Source of the DNA: Candidatus Villigracilaceae bacterium
GTDB lineage: Bacteria > Chloroflexota > Anaerolineae > Anaerolineales > Villigracilaceae
NCBI GenBank assembly: GCA_026645935.1
Contig: JAPKMP010000008.1
Coordinates: 62,001-126,000, forward strand
Direction of reading: 5' to 3'
DNA length: 64,000 nt
The translations under genes were made by a program, and so were the position numbers. Shown here one piece after another: positions 16,999 through 26,986 of the stretch. The stretch's first letter is position 1, and the number at the start of each line of letters is the position of its first letter. The notes under the pieces are model-generated. The model made no database searches and was not told the origin of the DNA. It was given only the letters and a program-made list of their open reading frames with translations.

Positions 16999-17964
16999 AT
17001 GAAAGATAATATCAGCGTTCTGATTGTTACGAATACCTACCCATCTGAAGCCAGACCGGGCGAAACCCCCAGCATAAAGGACCAAGTCGAGGGACTTAAA
17101 AAATTGGGGGTATCCGTTGATGTTCTTTATATTGATGGCAGCCGAAAGATCAATTATCTTATCGGCGCGCTGAAGATTTTTTTACTCTCGTTCACGCCCA
17201 AAAAATACGATCTTGTCCACGCTTTTTACGGATATACTGGTTTATTGGCAAAACTTCAAAATAAGTATCCGGTGGTTGTCACTTTTTTAGGTTCTGACCT
17301 TTTGAGTTCGGACCTATTGAGTAAAAATGAGAGTTGGATTGGTAAATATGCCGCTCGCATAGCAAATGGCGTGATTGTAATGACGGAAGAGATGAAAAAT
17401 GCGTCAAATCGTTCAGACGCCTGGATAATCCCTTTCGGCGCTAATACAGATATCTTCAAGCCCTATCCCGCAACTCTGGCCAGGGCGGAATTGAATCTGC
17501 CGCACGACAAGAAGCTAGTTCTGTTTCCGTGGAAGCCAACGCGACCCGAAAAAAGATATTGGATCGCGCAGGAAGTGGTTAGATTGCTCGGATCCAATTA
17601 TGATGTCGAGCTATTGACAATATTCAATAAGCCCCGTGAAATTATTGCCAAGTATATGAGCGCCTGCGATGTTATGCTGCTTACGTCAGAGCATGAAGGG
17701 TCTCCCTTGGCAGTTCGAGAGTCTTTGGCCTGTAAGCTACCTGTAGTTTCTGTTGATGTCGGTGATGTTCGGAAAGTAGTGGAGACAAATAGGGGTGGGT
17801 ATATTGCTTCCGATGAAGCAGAAGATATTGCCGAGAAGGTCTCCTGGGTGTTCGAGCGAAGGGAAAGTTTCTTCAATCGTCCTTCAGAATTCCAAAATTC
17901 CGAGGATACTTCTCAAGAAGTTTTATCATTTTACAAAAGGCTGGGTTTTGGAAGTAAAAAGTGA
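16999..17964 (+). CDS. Glycosyltransferase family 4 (GT-B), short form
   Basis: 321-residue GT-B glycosyltransferase, shorter than the usual 370-400. The N-terminal domain has VTNTYPSEARPGETPSI and HAFYGYTG, and the acceptor half carries TFLGSDLL. The donor domain has TSEHEGSPLAVRESLACKLP, the E-x7-E type motif of GT4. Retaining sugar transfer to a lipid-linked intermediate is the likely role. It follows the previous GT4 gene by 59 bp on the same strand and may share its promoter. Confidence 0.83.
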   Translation: MKDNISVLIVTNTYPSEARPGETPSIKDQVEGLKKLGVSVDVLYIDGSRKINYLIGALKIFLLSFTPKKYDLVHAFYGYTGLLAKLQNKYPVVVTFLGSDLLSSDLLSKNESWIGKYAARIANGVIVMTEEMKNASNRSDAWIIPFGANTDIFKPYPATLARAELNLPHDKKLVLFPWKPTRPEKRYWIAQEVVRLLGSNYDVELLTIFNKPREIIAKYMSACDVMLLTSEHEGSPLAVRESLACKLPVVSVDVGDVRKVVETNRGGYIASDEAEDIAEKVSWVFERRESFFNRPSEFQNSEDTSQEVLSFYKRLGFGSKK

Positions 17965-18251
17965 TGTGTGTCTACACTGCATGATTACCGCAGTTTAGAT
18001 AAGTTTCCGCTAAGTGGCGTCTTCATATTTAATTACAGACTCGCACTTAACAGCTATGACAAAGCGCTGCACGGACATTGAATTCTGTCTATCTACCCAT
18101 CGATAACATTTTGTGATCAACCCGGCAACAATAAGAAGGCAACAGAAGAGTAGTTGTTATCAACCTGAATCGCAGAGAATTTTTATCAATTTCGGGAATA
18201 ACCGTCGACGAAAACGAAGCGCAACCCAGACGAAAATTAAGGAGTTATTAG

Positions 18252-20144
18252 ATGTGCGGTATCTGTGGCATTTATTCGAAAAAGGTAAACCAAGAAATCA
18301 GTCCGAATCTTCAATCCGCCATGCTTTGGGCGATCCGACATCGAGGACCCGACGATCAGGGATCCCTTACCGAACAAAATATCTTCTTAGGCATGCGCCG
18401 TCTGAGCATAATCGATCTCGATGGCGGTCATCAACCGATGTCGAACGAAGATGGGAGCATTTGGATCGTGTTTAATGGCGAAATCTATAATTACAAGGAT
18501 TTGCGCGCGACGCTTTCCGCCAAAGGGCACGTTTTTCGCACCCAATCGGATACAGAGACGATTATTCATGCGTATGAAGAGTGGGGAATAGACGGCTTTG
18601 CCAGACTTAATGGTATGTATGGATTTGCGTTATGGGATCGTAAGCGGAAAGAACTCGTACTCGCACGTGATCCCTTTGGGGTCAAACCCCTATACTATTT
18701 TGAACAACATGATCGTTTTGTTTTTGGTTCTGAAATCAAAGCCATCCTGGTAGATCCCGATGTGCCCCGCAGTGTGGATTCGGCTGCCCTCGACCAATTT
18801 TTGACATTTTCTTTTGTGCCCTCCCCACGCACTCTGTTTGAAGGCATTAAAAAGGTTCCGCCAGGATATGCTCTTTGCGTCACCCCAGAGGGCTCACGAA
18901 AAGTCAGGTTTTACCGGCCGAAAATTACCACGCCAACAATGAGCGGACCTGAATGGCTGGAAGCGTTGCAAGATGGGATCGAGAAAGCAATAGTTCGACA
19001 AATGGTGGCAGATGTCCCTGTCGGTGTGATGTTGAGCGGCGGGATAGATTCTGCAACCGTGGCAATGTTAGCAAGAATACATTCCGGGCAACCGATTCAT
19101 TCATTCACCGTCGGTTTCAGTGGAGACTTTAAGAAAAACGAGTTGGCGCAGGGCAGACGTAGTGCCGAACTCATCGGCACTACCCATCATGAGGTGATCA
19201 TCTCTGCCAATGATTTTATGGAGTTTTTACCGAAGGCAATATGGTATCTGGACGAGCCGATCGCAAGCCCGGCATCCCTACCGACTTATTGGGTCAGCAA
19301 GCTTGCTCGTGAATATGTAAAAGTGGTTCTAACCGGGCAAGGAGCCGACGAACCCTTTGCCGGTTATGCACGTCACCTGGGTGCATATTACGGGAGATGG
19401 TTCCGCATGGCTCCGGAATTTGTGCGGAAACGGTTTATCTCCCCGTTCATTAATAGATTACCCAGAACGGAAAGGTTTAAACGAGCCGTTCGCACTCTCG
19501 ATATCTCGGACCCGGTAACACGCCTTACCCAGATATACCATATCTTTGAAAGCGAATTGAAGCAGCGATTGTACCGTTCTGAGCTGCTCGATGAAATTGA
19601 TACAAATTTTGAACCTATCGTCCGTGAATGGTGGGAGGATGCTAAACATCTTAGTGAACTTAACCAAATGGCTTATGTGGATGCACGCTTTTCCTTAGCG
19701 GATAATTTATTGCTATATGGAGATAAAATGGCAATGGCTGCTTCTTTGGAAGCCCGTGTGCCTTTTTTGGATCTTGACCTAATGTTGTTGGTGGAAGGCA
19801 TGCCTGCAAAATATAAAATTCGCGGTCTCACTCAAAAGTATCTCCTTAAAAAGGCTGTTGCAAAATGGCTGCCTCCTGAGATCATCCAACGAAAAAAGAT
19901 TGGGTTCGAAACCCCTGTGGATCAATGGTTTGGGGGAGAATTGCGAAGTTACCTGTCCGATTTGCTGTTGCGGCACGGCTCAGGCTGCAGTTTATTTTTC
20001 AACCTGAAAGAATTGGAAAGAATGATCACTGATCATACCAATAAGCACCGCGATTATCAGCGGCACCTTTTCAGCTTGATAACATTTGAATTGTGGTATC
20101 AAACCTTTATTGTCAACCCGATCCCTACCACCGATTATAGATAA
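18252..20144 (+). CDS. asnB: Asparagine synthase (glutamine-hydrolysing) family amidotransferase
   Basis: 630-residue AsnB-type enzyme. The sequence begins MCGICGIY, so Cys2 is the glutaminase nucleophile after Met removal. The N-terminal glutaminase domain has RRLSIIDL and FNGEIYNY. The C-terminal synthetase domain has the ATP pyrophosphatase loop LSGGIDSATV near residue 260, and TGQGADEPFAGYA. In a glycan cluster, AsnB homologues often amidate uronic-acid carboxyls of surface polysaccharides rather than make free asparagine; the nearby genes for a diacetamido-uronic acid fit that, but it is inference. GGAG lies eight bases before the ATG. Confidence 0.9.
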   Translation: MCGICGIYSKKVNQEISPNLQSAMLWAIRHRGPDDQGSLTEQNIFLGMRRLSIIDLDGGHQPMSNEDGSIWIVFNGEIYNYKDLRATLSAKGHVFRTQSDTETIIHAYEEWGIDGFARLNGMYGFALWDRKRKELVLARDPFGVKPLYYFEQHDRFVFGSEIKAILVDPDVPRSVDSAALDQFLTFSFVPSPRTLFEGIKKVPPGYALCVTPEGSRKVRFYRPKITTPTMSGPEWLEALQDGIEKAIVRQMVADVPVGVMLSGGIDSATVAMLARIHSGQPIHSFTVGFSGDFKKNELAQGRRSAELIGTTHHEVIISANDFMEFLPKAIWYLDEPIASPASLPTYWVSKLAREYVKVVLTGQGADEPFAGYARHLGAYYGRWFRMAPEFVRKRFISPFINRLPRTERFKRAVRTLDISDPVTRLTQIYHIFESELKQRLYRSELLDEIDTNFEPIVREWWEDAKHLSELNQMAYVDARFSLADNLLLYGDKMAMAASLEARVPFLDLDLMLLVEGMPAKYKIRGLTQKYLLKKAVAKWLPPEIIQRKKIGFETPVDQWFGGELRSYLSDLLLRHGSGCSLFFNLKELERMITDHTNKHRDYQRHLFSLITFELWYQTFIVNPIPTTDYR

Positions 20145-20462
20145 GCACCATGTATGAAAATCCTCCTGGCGGACAGATTGTCTCAATCTTCCTTCATCCT
20201 ATTAAAGGTCTGTGCTATCACAATCAAACTAATCACACAGATACCAAAGTATCGGTTATACCGCTGCCCTCGCCAAGTGACGAAAAAAAGGCGTGCATAT
20301 CGCCTCTTGTGAAATAGCAGGTCTTGCAGATAAGGTCCCTGGATGTTCAAGTACAAGGATGGCGTGTTTAATAGTCCTTTAAATATCATAATACTAAGGA
20401 TTTTATCCAAGGTTTATAATCTTTTTTGAAGAATAGTGTTTTTCACTAAGCAGAGGTGATTT
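20145..20462 (+). other. Intergenic region with promoter elements for the next GT4 gene
   Basis: 318 bases with no supported gene. A TATAAT at 20415-20420 and AGAGGTGA just before the GTG at 20463 serve the next gene. No clear terminator hairpin is seen after asnB. Confidence 0.4.
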
Positions 20463-21695
20463 GTGGTCAATCTAGGTAATCATAATAACTATGATAAGTT
20501 CCGGTTAAGTGGGGTACGCGTTTGTGTAATTGTGAATCAGATCTATTATACGGATCCGCGCGTAATGAGTTATGCCAACATGCTGGCGCAAGCAGGCGCC
20601 GAGGTTGACGTGATTGCGTCGAAGTACTCCGATCGAAATGACCCTAACCAACACCCTAATATAAGGGTTTATGCTACGCCGAGTGCAAGAAAATACAGAG
20701 ATGGACTCGGGTATCTGTCCAATTATATTCTCTCGACCATTTTTCTTGTATTATATGCTTCTTGGATGTATTTCAAGCGCAGGTATCAGATTATCCATGT
20801 AAATAATATGCCTGATACGCTCATTCTGGCTGCTCTTGTCCCTAAAATTTTAGGCGCGAGGGTTATTCTTGATATTCACGACCCCATGCCGAACGTTTTT
20901 ATGTCAAAATACGGCATGGGACCTGAACATGCTGTTGTTCGATTCTTCAAGATCCAGGAAAAAATCTCAGCCGGTCTTTCAGATGAAGTTATAACAGCAA
21001 ATCCAATTTTTAAGGAGTTGCTATCTCAAAGAGGAGTTCCGTCCGAAAAAATTCTCGTGATTAATAACATCCCAAATCCTAAACTTTTCAATCGGCAGAA
21101 TATCGAAAATGAACATTACAAGTCTTCCGGTAAATTCATTCTTATTTTTCCTGGAACCATCGCCCCTCGATACTGTCTTGATATTGCCATTAAAGCCCTG
21201 CCGAAACTGGTTAAGTCGATTCCCAATATTCAACTCAAAATCATTGGAAAACACTCACAACATGCTGAAGAACTCGCTGCTTTGGGATCCGAACTTAATG
21301 TCACAGAATATATAAATTTTGTCCCCTTCATGCCAACGGACCAGATAGCATCAGAGATCGCCAGAGCAGACGTTGGCATATACACCGCCCTGCCCGATCC
21401 CCATATGAGCTTTGCCATGCCGGGAAAAGTCCTCGAATTTGCCACTATTGGCATTCCGGTCGTCGCCAGCCGCCTGCCCATATTGGAAGCATTTTTTGAT
21501 AATCGCTCAATCTTATTCTTTACTCCAGGAAATGTGGACGAATTCTGCGACCATATCCTAAACCTATATCATTCACCCGTTTTGCAACAAAGTCTTGTTG
21601 AAAATGCAAATAAAATGTTCACGTATAAATACTCTTGGGAAAAAGAATTTGATCAGTACCTTACTCTGATCCATAAACTTACTTTCTCCACTTAA
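20463..21695 (+). CDS. Glycosyltransferase family 4 (GT-B)
   Basis: 410-residue GT-B enzyme. The acceptor half has DPRVMSYANMLAQAGAEVDV and a hydrophobic stretch near residue 75-100 that may dock on the membrane, followed by VNNMPD and LDIHDPMP. The donor half has FPGTIAPRYCLDIAIKALP, and the nucleotide-sugar motif region is FAMPGKVLEFATIGIPV. This arrangement resembles membrane-associated GTs that extend undecaprenyl-linked sugars. The start is GTG, supported by AGAGGTGA, with a TATAAT about 40 bases upstream. The sugar is unknown. Confidence 0.83.
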   Translation: MVNLGNHNNYDKFRLSGVRVCVIVNQIYYTDPRVMSYANMLAQAGAEVDVIASKYSDRNDPNQHPNIRVYATPSARKYRDGLGYLSNYILSTIFLVLYASWMYFKRRYQIIHVNNMPDTLILAALVPKILGARVILDIHDPMPNVFMSKYGMGPEHAVVRFFKIQEKISAGLSDEVITANPIFKELLSQRGVPSEKILVINNIPNPKLFNRQNIENEHYKSSGKFILIFPGTIAPRYCLDIAIKALPKLVKSIPNIQLKIIGKHSQHAEELAALGSELNVTEYINFVPFMPTDQIASEIARADVGIYTALPDPHMSFAMPGKVLEFATIGIPVVASRLPILEAFFDNRSILFFTPGNVDEFCDHILNLYHSPVLQQSLVENANKMFTYKYSWEKEFDQYLTLIHKLTFST

Positions 21696-21799
21696 GGTGC
21701 AGATTCAACTTGAATGTGCAACCCTTAAGGTTACCAATGGGTAAACTGGGAATAGGGTTATGCTCCTTCAAGAACCAAGTCTAAGGCGCATATGGAGTA

Positions 21800-22040
21800 T
21801 GACGAGGACCTTTCACCACCTTACTCAGGTCCAACGATACCAGGTTTACGCATTATAAAAGACCCAACAAATTATGACTGGAACATAAAAGTGATTGGTG
21901 TTCACAAGTCGAGTGTCAGTGGTGAACTGAAGCGCAATAGAGGTCATCGTGGTTATCGTGCGCAATAAGCTCATAAAGTAGCAGCCAACTGCAAACACAG
22001 AGCGTTTCCCGGGGTCAGCAACGACTCGGATGTCTCAAGG
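21800..22040 (+). pseudogene. IS30-family transposase remnant (N-terminal part)
   Basis: Reading across stops and one frame shift gives FHHLTQVQRYQVYAL, then VIGVHKSSVSGELKRNRG and HRGYRAQ. These match the conserved helix-turn-helix start of IS30 transposases (LT..QR..I..L, the GVHKSTISREL helix, and the RNRG-RGYR tail). Three or more stop codons and the lost middle and C-terminal DDE region make it non-functional. No clear terminal inverted repeats are visible. Confidence 0.75.
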
Positions 22041-22429
22041 TATTGACTTCTTCGTCGGGCTTAAACTTTTGTTATGTTCGGTATTGTTTTCCGTCATAAT
22101 AAGCCAAGTAGCAATAGCCTGTTTCTGTTTCACTCGTACGGCTGAACTTCAAACACCTTTCATAATACACTAAAGGCCGCCCGGTCCAGTTTCGACCGAT
22201 CAAACGGAACATCCCATGTCCAATGCGGTTCGATTCGATGCGCCGGGAGATAATGCGGAACAGTAATAGAAATACCGAATTTGTCCACCAGGTTAAGCAA
22301 CTCAAATCTCCATCAGAGTTATCTCCCATTCGGAATGATTAAGTTCCCAGCTTTTTCAATCCATGTTGTAGAGTCCATGTTTTTTCAAGGACCCCGGCTA
22401 TCCACTAAAGAGTTTACGTTCATTGGCAG
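22041..22429. other. Gene-poor stretch after the IS30 remnant
   Basis: About 390 bases without a supported gene. An 85-codon minus-strand frame (22072-22329) has no recognisable domain or good start and probably arises by chance. The DNA may be further decayed mobile-element sequence. Confidence 0.35.
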
Positions 22430-23641
22430 TTATGCACGCTTTTGACCGGTTATTTCTTTATAAAGTTGCATATGCCCTTGTGCAATCATATCCCAATCAT
22501 AACTGTTGACGGCTAGGGCGCGGGCCTGGCGGGTTATTTGGAGCCATTTTTGTTTGTCTTTCAGAAGCGTGAGGACACGGCCGGCGAAGAGTTCAGGTGT
22601 ATCAGCAATAAAAAGGTGTTCCCCATTCTTAACAGCGAGTCCTTCGCAGCCAACGGTCGTGGTGACTACCGGGCGGCCTAACGCCATGGCTTCGAGAATC
22701 TTGAGGCGAGTGCCACCCCCTGCCCGTAATGGAATTACGCAAATCACGCTGTCCCTGTAATAAGGAATTAGATCTTCCACTTGACCTGTAACATGGATTC
22801 CGCCACCTTCAAGTCCTGTCACCTCCGGGCTGGGATCTCTGCCCACAATCCAAAACTCGATATTTGGATCCTCCATTTTGATTTTCGGGTAAATGTCCCT
22901 GCAAAAGTATGTTACCGCATCGATATTGGGACGATACCCCATTGTACCTACAAAAAGCAGCCTGAATGTTTTATCGGGAAAAGGCAGCGGGGTGTAAGAT
23001 TGGGTATCTACACCGTTGGGTAAAACAGTGATCTTCAAGGAAGGGTTGACGTTCAGCAAGAGAGCTTCATCGGAATGGGACATGGCAATACAACGTCCGA
23101 ACCGTTGGGCTTGACGGGGTTCCCAGCGCCGCATCAGGCGTCCATGGAGCCATAAACGCATCCTGCGAGCACGTTTCGGTTCCACCCGGCTTAATCTTTC
23201 ATGCTTGTGAAAGTTCACATCGTGAAAGGTCAGGATTGCCCTCGAACGAAGGGATTTGGGCAGATAATCCAAATAAATACTCATATGCGAGTCTTCAATC
23301 TGAATGATGTCAAATTCAACCCGGGAAATCAATGCAAGTATTTTATCAACAAGCTCCTTGGACTCATACGCCCGCAAATCGGGAGGGGCGCCTCTAATAA
23401 AATACCGCATCGCTTTCCACGGATTCTCAAGCGCCCCCTGATTATAAGAAGGCACAACAATTACTTCCCTGCAAATTGAATAAAGATGATCCAAATCAGT
23501 CAGCTTTTCATATTCGGGAATAAATGTGACAAGCCATACATCATGCTCCTTCGCAATCCGATAAAGGAGGTTATATACACGCAAACGGAATCCGGAATTT
23601 GGCGGGTATGGAACATTGGTGGAGAGAAGCAAAATACGCAT
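22430..23641 (-). CDS. Glycosyltransferase family 4 (GT-B)
   Basis: 403-residue GT-B glycosyltransferase. The N-terminus MRILLLSTNVPYPPNSG is the usual first strand and loop, and IQIEDSHM and LTFHDVNFHKHERL lie in the acceptor half. The donor half has LFVGTMGYRPNIDAV, and GGGTRLKILEAMALGRPV is the conserved motif with the catalytic-site glutamate. Relatives occur in exopolysaccharide and PEP-CTERM-linked clusters. It is the last gene of the minus-strand export operon that starts at 30430. Confidence 0.85.
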   Translation of the reverse strand: MRILLLSTNVPYPPNSGFRLRVYNLLYRIAKEHDVWLVTFIPEYEKLTDLDHLYSICREVIVVPSYNQGALENPWKAMRYFIRGAPPDLRAYESKELVDKILALISRVEFDIIQIEDSHMSIYLDYLPKSLRSRAILTFHDVNFHKHERLSRVEPKRARRMRLWLHGRLMRRWEPRQAQRFGRCIAMSHSDEALLLNVNPSLKITVLPNGVDTQSYTPLPFPDKTFRLLFVGTMGYRPNIDAVTYFCRDIYPKIKMEDPNIEFWIVGRDPSPEVTGLEGGGIHVTGQVEDLIPYYRDSVICVIPLRAGGGTRLKILEAMALGRPVVTTTVGCEGLAVKNGEHLFIADTPELFAGRVLTLLKDKQKWLQITRQARALAVNSYDWDMIAQGHMQLYKEITGQKRA

Positions 23642-23825
23642 GAATTCCAATGACTACTTTCACATAGAAGTGAAATCCGTAACAATCCAACTACATTGAG
23701 AAGTCCTCTTTCGGAGCCGAAATATCAAAACTGTCATCCCAAGTAGGGTTTTCGAAATTCGACACCATACTCGAACCGATGAAACCTAATCGGCATTCGT
23801 GTATATTGAATCTTTGATCCTTCCC

Positions 23826-25316
23826 TTACCGGACTTTTAGCGCACCGGGAAGTTTGCCTCGGAGTTTTGACCAAAGTATAGACACTTCACCATAGAGAAT
23901 CGTCATATCCCGAGACGTAATCACAGATAGAATAAAACTCATGGGGATGTAGAGAAGCAACAAAAAAACTGCTGACAGAATGGCGCCTGGATTCCACAAT
24001 AGAAATGAGGTAAAAAGCAAACCAAAAACAAAGAGTAGCTTTATAGAGGCGATAAGGTTTGGAGAGATGCCTTTCCTTCTTAAGAAAAATATGTTAACAG
24101 GCAAGGCGATGAGGTTTCCAGAAACATAAATGATCGCTGCGCCGATATACCCTAAAATCGGAAGGATGGTTAGGTTTCCAACAAGGCTGATAATCGACCT
24201 CATTATGCTTATATACAGGGGTTTGTCCGGTTCTCCGATGGCAACCAGGGAGTATCCGAGAGTATTTTCAACCATCTCCAGAGTTAGTCCGATCATTAAC
24301 AAAACCAATGCCCAGTAACTTGCGAGGTATTCTTCTGAAAAGAGAAGGACAATAATATTTTTTCCGAAGAACGCAATTATTAATGCAGCGAATGCTGCCA
24401 GGAATGTGATCAAACGGATTGAATTGTTAAGGAGATAATCTGTTTTTTCCTTTTTTTCAGTGGCATGGATGTTGGCGCTGAGAGGAAAATAAACCGAGAT
24501 GAACACGGAGTACAATTGCATCAGGCTGTCGGGAATTTTTTTGGCAATATCATAAAATGCAACCCCGCGAGCACCCAGGATCGAACCAACAATCAGGGTA
24601 TCTAGTCTGGAAATTGCAAAACCGAAAATAAACTGCACTTGCAATGGGAATCCAAATTTCAACATTTCTTTCAAAAGCGCGACATTAAACTCCCATCTAT
24701 GTTCGAAACGAATGGCGCGAAAAGCCAGAAAACTAAAGAAAGCCTGTGAGGCGACCTTGGCCATGATCAACCCCCAAAATCCAAGCCGATATACAACGAC
24801 AAAAAGAATCAACAGAACAAGTTCAACCACTTCCGAGATAAACTCGATCAGCCCAATCGCCCTAAACTCGAATCTTCCACGCAAAATAGATTCGAATAAC
24901 TGGGTGAAACTGAGCACCAAAAACACCAATGGTGTTGCCTTGAATATGTCCGTTGTTGATGCGCTATCAAGAAAACCTGCAATTAAGGGCTGAAAGGTTA
25001 CAATGGATATTCCTACCACAAGAACAACTATGACTCTGAAATGAAAGACGGTATTAATTAGCGTCGTTTTGTAGCTTTCCTCTTCGTTACTAGCTAAATA
25101 TTTTGGGATAACCAAGCCAAGACCAAAACTCAAAAAATGTGCGAGGAAATTGCTAAAGAGCATAACGAGCACATATATCCCATAAGCATCCGTTGTCAGG
25201 TAGCGTGTTGCGAGCATGACGCTGACGAGGCCAAGTACAATCGCGGATACCCGCGCACCGCCTATAAAAAAGGTACCGGAGAAAAAGTGTGAAATTATTG
25301 ACTTATTTGTCGACAT
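23826..25316 (-). CDS. Oligosaccharide flippase family protein (Wzx-like)
   Basis: 496-residue integral membrane protein with 12-14 hydrophobic segments, in the MATE/MVF-like polysaccharide-transport superfamily. The start of the chain (FFSGTFFIGGARVSAIVLGL, then TRYLTTDAYGIYVL) and the later RLDTLIVGSILGARGVAFYD segment are typical of Wzx-type flippases that move undecaprenyl-PP-linked repeats across the membrane. It lies between an O-antigen-ligase-like gene and a GT4 gene, as expected for a Wzx/Wzy-type pathway. Confidence 0.87.
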   Translation of the reverse strand: MSTNKSIISHFFSGTFFIGGARVSAIVLGLVSVMLATRYLTTDAYGIYVLVMLFSNFLAHFLSFGLGLVIPKYLASNEEESYKTTLINTVFHFRVIVVLVVGISIVTFQPLIAGFLDSASTTDIFKATPLVFLVLSFTQLFESILRGRFEFRAIGLIEFISEVVELVLLILFVVVYRLGFWGLIMAKVASQAFFSFLAFRAIRFEHRWEFNVALLKEMLKFGFPLQVQFIFGFAISRLDTLIVGSILGARGVAFYDIAKKIPDSLMQLYSVFISVYFPLSANIHATEKKEKTDYLLNNSIRLITFLAAFAALIIAFFGKNIIVLLFSEEYLASYWALVLLMIGLTLEMVENTLGYSLVAIGEPDKPLYISIMRSIISLVGNLTILPILGYIGAAIIYVSGNLIALPVNIFFLRRKGISPNLIASIKLLFVFGLLFTSFLLWNPGAILSAVFLLLLYIPMSFILSVITSRDMTILYGEVSILWSKLRGKLPGALKVR

Positions 25317-25338
25317 TAATATATTTATTCCCTAGCTG

Positions 25339-26799
25339 TTACACATCCGATTGCGAAATCGAGCGAATCGAAAGTTCGTTCAGTCCCATCAGTGTGGCTG
25401 TTATCGGGGTCCAATATCCTTCGGAGATCAACGGTTCCACCGAGTTGCCCATAAGCATTCCGACAATCGCCAGAGTGAAACCCAGCACATAAGCCTTATT
25501 GGGCGCGACGCGCCAATACTTAAAGCCTCTGAAAATTACTGTCATCATCATTCCCATCATCGCCAAGAAGCCGATCCCCCCCGTGCGCACCAGCAGCCAG
25601 TAAAACCCATTATGGATCCAACCTCTGCCATCAAAGCCACTCCAGTCCCTACCCGGAATAAAGGGTCGATATAAGGTACCCAGCCCTATTCCTATAAAAG
25701 GGTGTGAGACGAATTGGCGTGAAGCATAATAATTCTCGAAGTCTCTCCAACGCAAACTCGATTCTGGGTCTTCATAGGTTTCCTCACGGAACAGCGAAAA
25801 CATTCTATCAGCGGAGCTTGCTATCAGGTCGGGACCGGTAGAACCTGTGTAGTTCGAGACAAAATAGAGGACTACAAACATGACAGCAAATGCAGAGAAC
25901 CCTCTGATCAGGATACGTTGTATCTCCCTTCGATTGCTAACTAAAAGCATGATCAAAAAGATAACCACGAGCGCTGCCCATAGATGGCGTTTGAACGTGA
26001 GCAGGACGCCAATACCGGATAAAACCATGGAGATCGTCAGGATAAAGTTGCCCGAGTATTTATTATCAAAAAACCAAATGGAACAAGTTATCACAAAAAC
26101 GAAAAATACGGTCGGGTAACCCGGCGGAATAATTCGTGTGACCCCGGAAAAACTAGTCCCCTCAGTGTACAATACTTCAACACGCCCAGGAAGGAAAGGC
26201 AGGGCCGCACCAGTGAAATATTGAATCACCATAACAATTGAAACAACCCACGCAAATGCAATGACCATCCCATGCATCAGCCTTATTTGCCTATCGGTTT
26301 TAACAAGATTTGTAACTGCAAAGAAAAGCAGGAGATGAAGAATTTCTCGTGCCGGACCCAACATGCTATTCAAGGTGGCAGTTCCCCTTATCATTGCAAT
26401 GAATGTAGAAACAAGAGCAACCACAATAAAAACCAATAAGGGGATGTCCAGCGGGGTACGGACAAGTTTTGCCTCTAGGCGGGTTAACAACTCCCAGCCG
26501 ATCAAGAAGAACAGCGTAAACAATATGATGTCGGTTAGGTAAATATGCCCAATTCCTATGGATACCCCTGGATTTGCATCCGTAGCTATCAACGTCGATG
26601 TAAGCGCAATATAACCAAGAATCCCCCAGACCGGGTTTTTCAAAACGAGTTTCACCGATAGCACAATGGAAATAGCCAGAATAACAATACCCGGTGTAGA
26701 AAATACAATAGCCATGCCCAAGAGCAGACCGATAACAATCGAGATGCCTAGCATTAAGAAAATGTATCGAAATTGATCAGAAGGAGGGTTTGCAAGCAT
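25339..26799 (-). CDS. O-antigen ligase/polymerase family membrane protein (WaaL/Wzy-like)
   Basis: 486-residue polytopic protein with about 12 transmembrane segments. The large periplasmic loop near residues 330-410 ends in IGIGLGTLYRPF and WIHNGFYWLLVRTGGIGFLA, the H-N-x-x-x-x-L-x-x-G pattern of the Wzy_C domain. Such proteins either polymerise lipid-linked repeats or ligate the polymer to an acceptor, and sequence does not separate the two. No second Wzy candidate is seen in the window, so the polymerase role is likelier here. It sits directly upstream of the flippase on the minus strand. Confidence 0.85.
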   Translation of the reverse strand: MLANPPSDQFRYIFLMLGISIVIGLLLGMAIVFSTPGIVILAISIVLSVKLVLKNPVWGILGYIALTSTLIATDANPGVSIGIGHIYLTDIILFTLFFLIGWELLTRLEAKLVRTPLDIPLLVFIVVALVSTFIAMIRGTATLNSMLGPAREILHLLLFFAVTNLVKTDRQIRLMHGMVIAFAWVVSIVMVIQYFTGAALPFLPGRVEVLYTEGTSFSGVTRIIPPGYPTVFFVFVITCSIWFFDNKYSGNFILTISMVLSGIGVLLTFKRHLWAALVVIFLIMLLVSNRREIQRILIRGFSAFAVMFVVLYFVSNYTGSTGPDLIASSADRMFSLFREETYEDPESSLRWRDFENYYASRQFVSHPFIGIGLGTLYRPFIPGRDWSGFDGRGWIHNGFYWLLVRTGGIGFLAMMGMMMTVIFRGFKYWRVAPNKAYVLGFTLAIVGMLMGNSVEPLISEGYWTPITATLMGLNELSIRSISQSDV

Positions 26800-26925
26800 A
26801 TTTATTCTACTCTCGGTAGTCGCACAATATTAAATCAATATATTGAAGATGTCGCCTGTGTGCATCGCAGCCGCTTGTGTCATTCGACCGAGTCATAAGA
26901 CCCTTTGATCGCGTTGAAGATATTC

Positions 26926-26959
26926 GGGGATTGCACCATTGCAGGATGGCGCAATCCCC
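26926..26959 (-). terminator. Stem-loop between the BcsB-like gene and the ligase/polymerase gene
   Basis: GGGGATTGCACCAT pairs with ATGGCGCAATCCCC (one G-T type mismatch) over a six-base loop, 27 bases after the stop of the BcsB-like gene. There is no T-run, so it could be a partial terminator or a processing/stability element inside the operon. Confidence 0.5.
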
Positions 26960-26986
26960 GCCATTACGATCAAGCTTGCATACATA

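Noticed and set aside
22072-22329. 85-codon minus-strand open frame beside the IS30 remnant
   Set aside because: No recognisable domain, no ribosome binding site, in decayed DNA.
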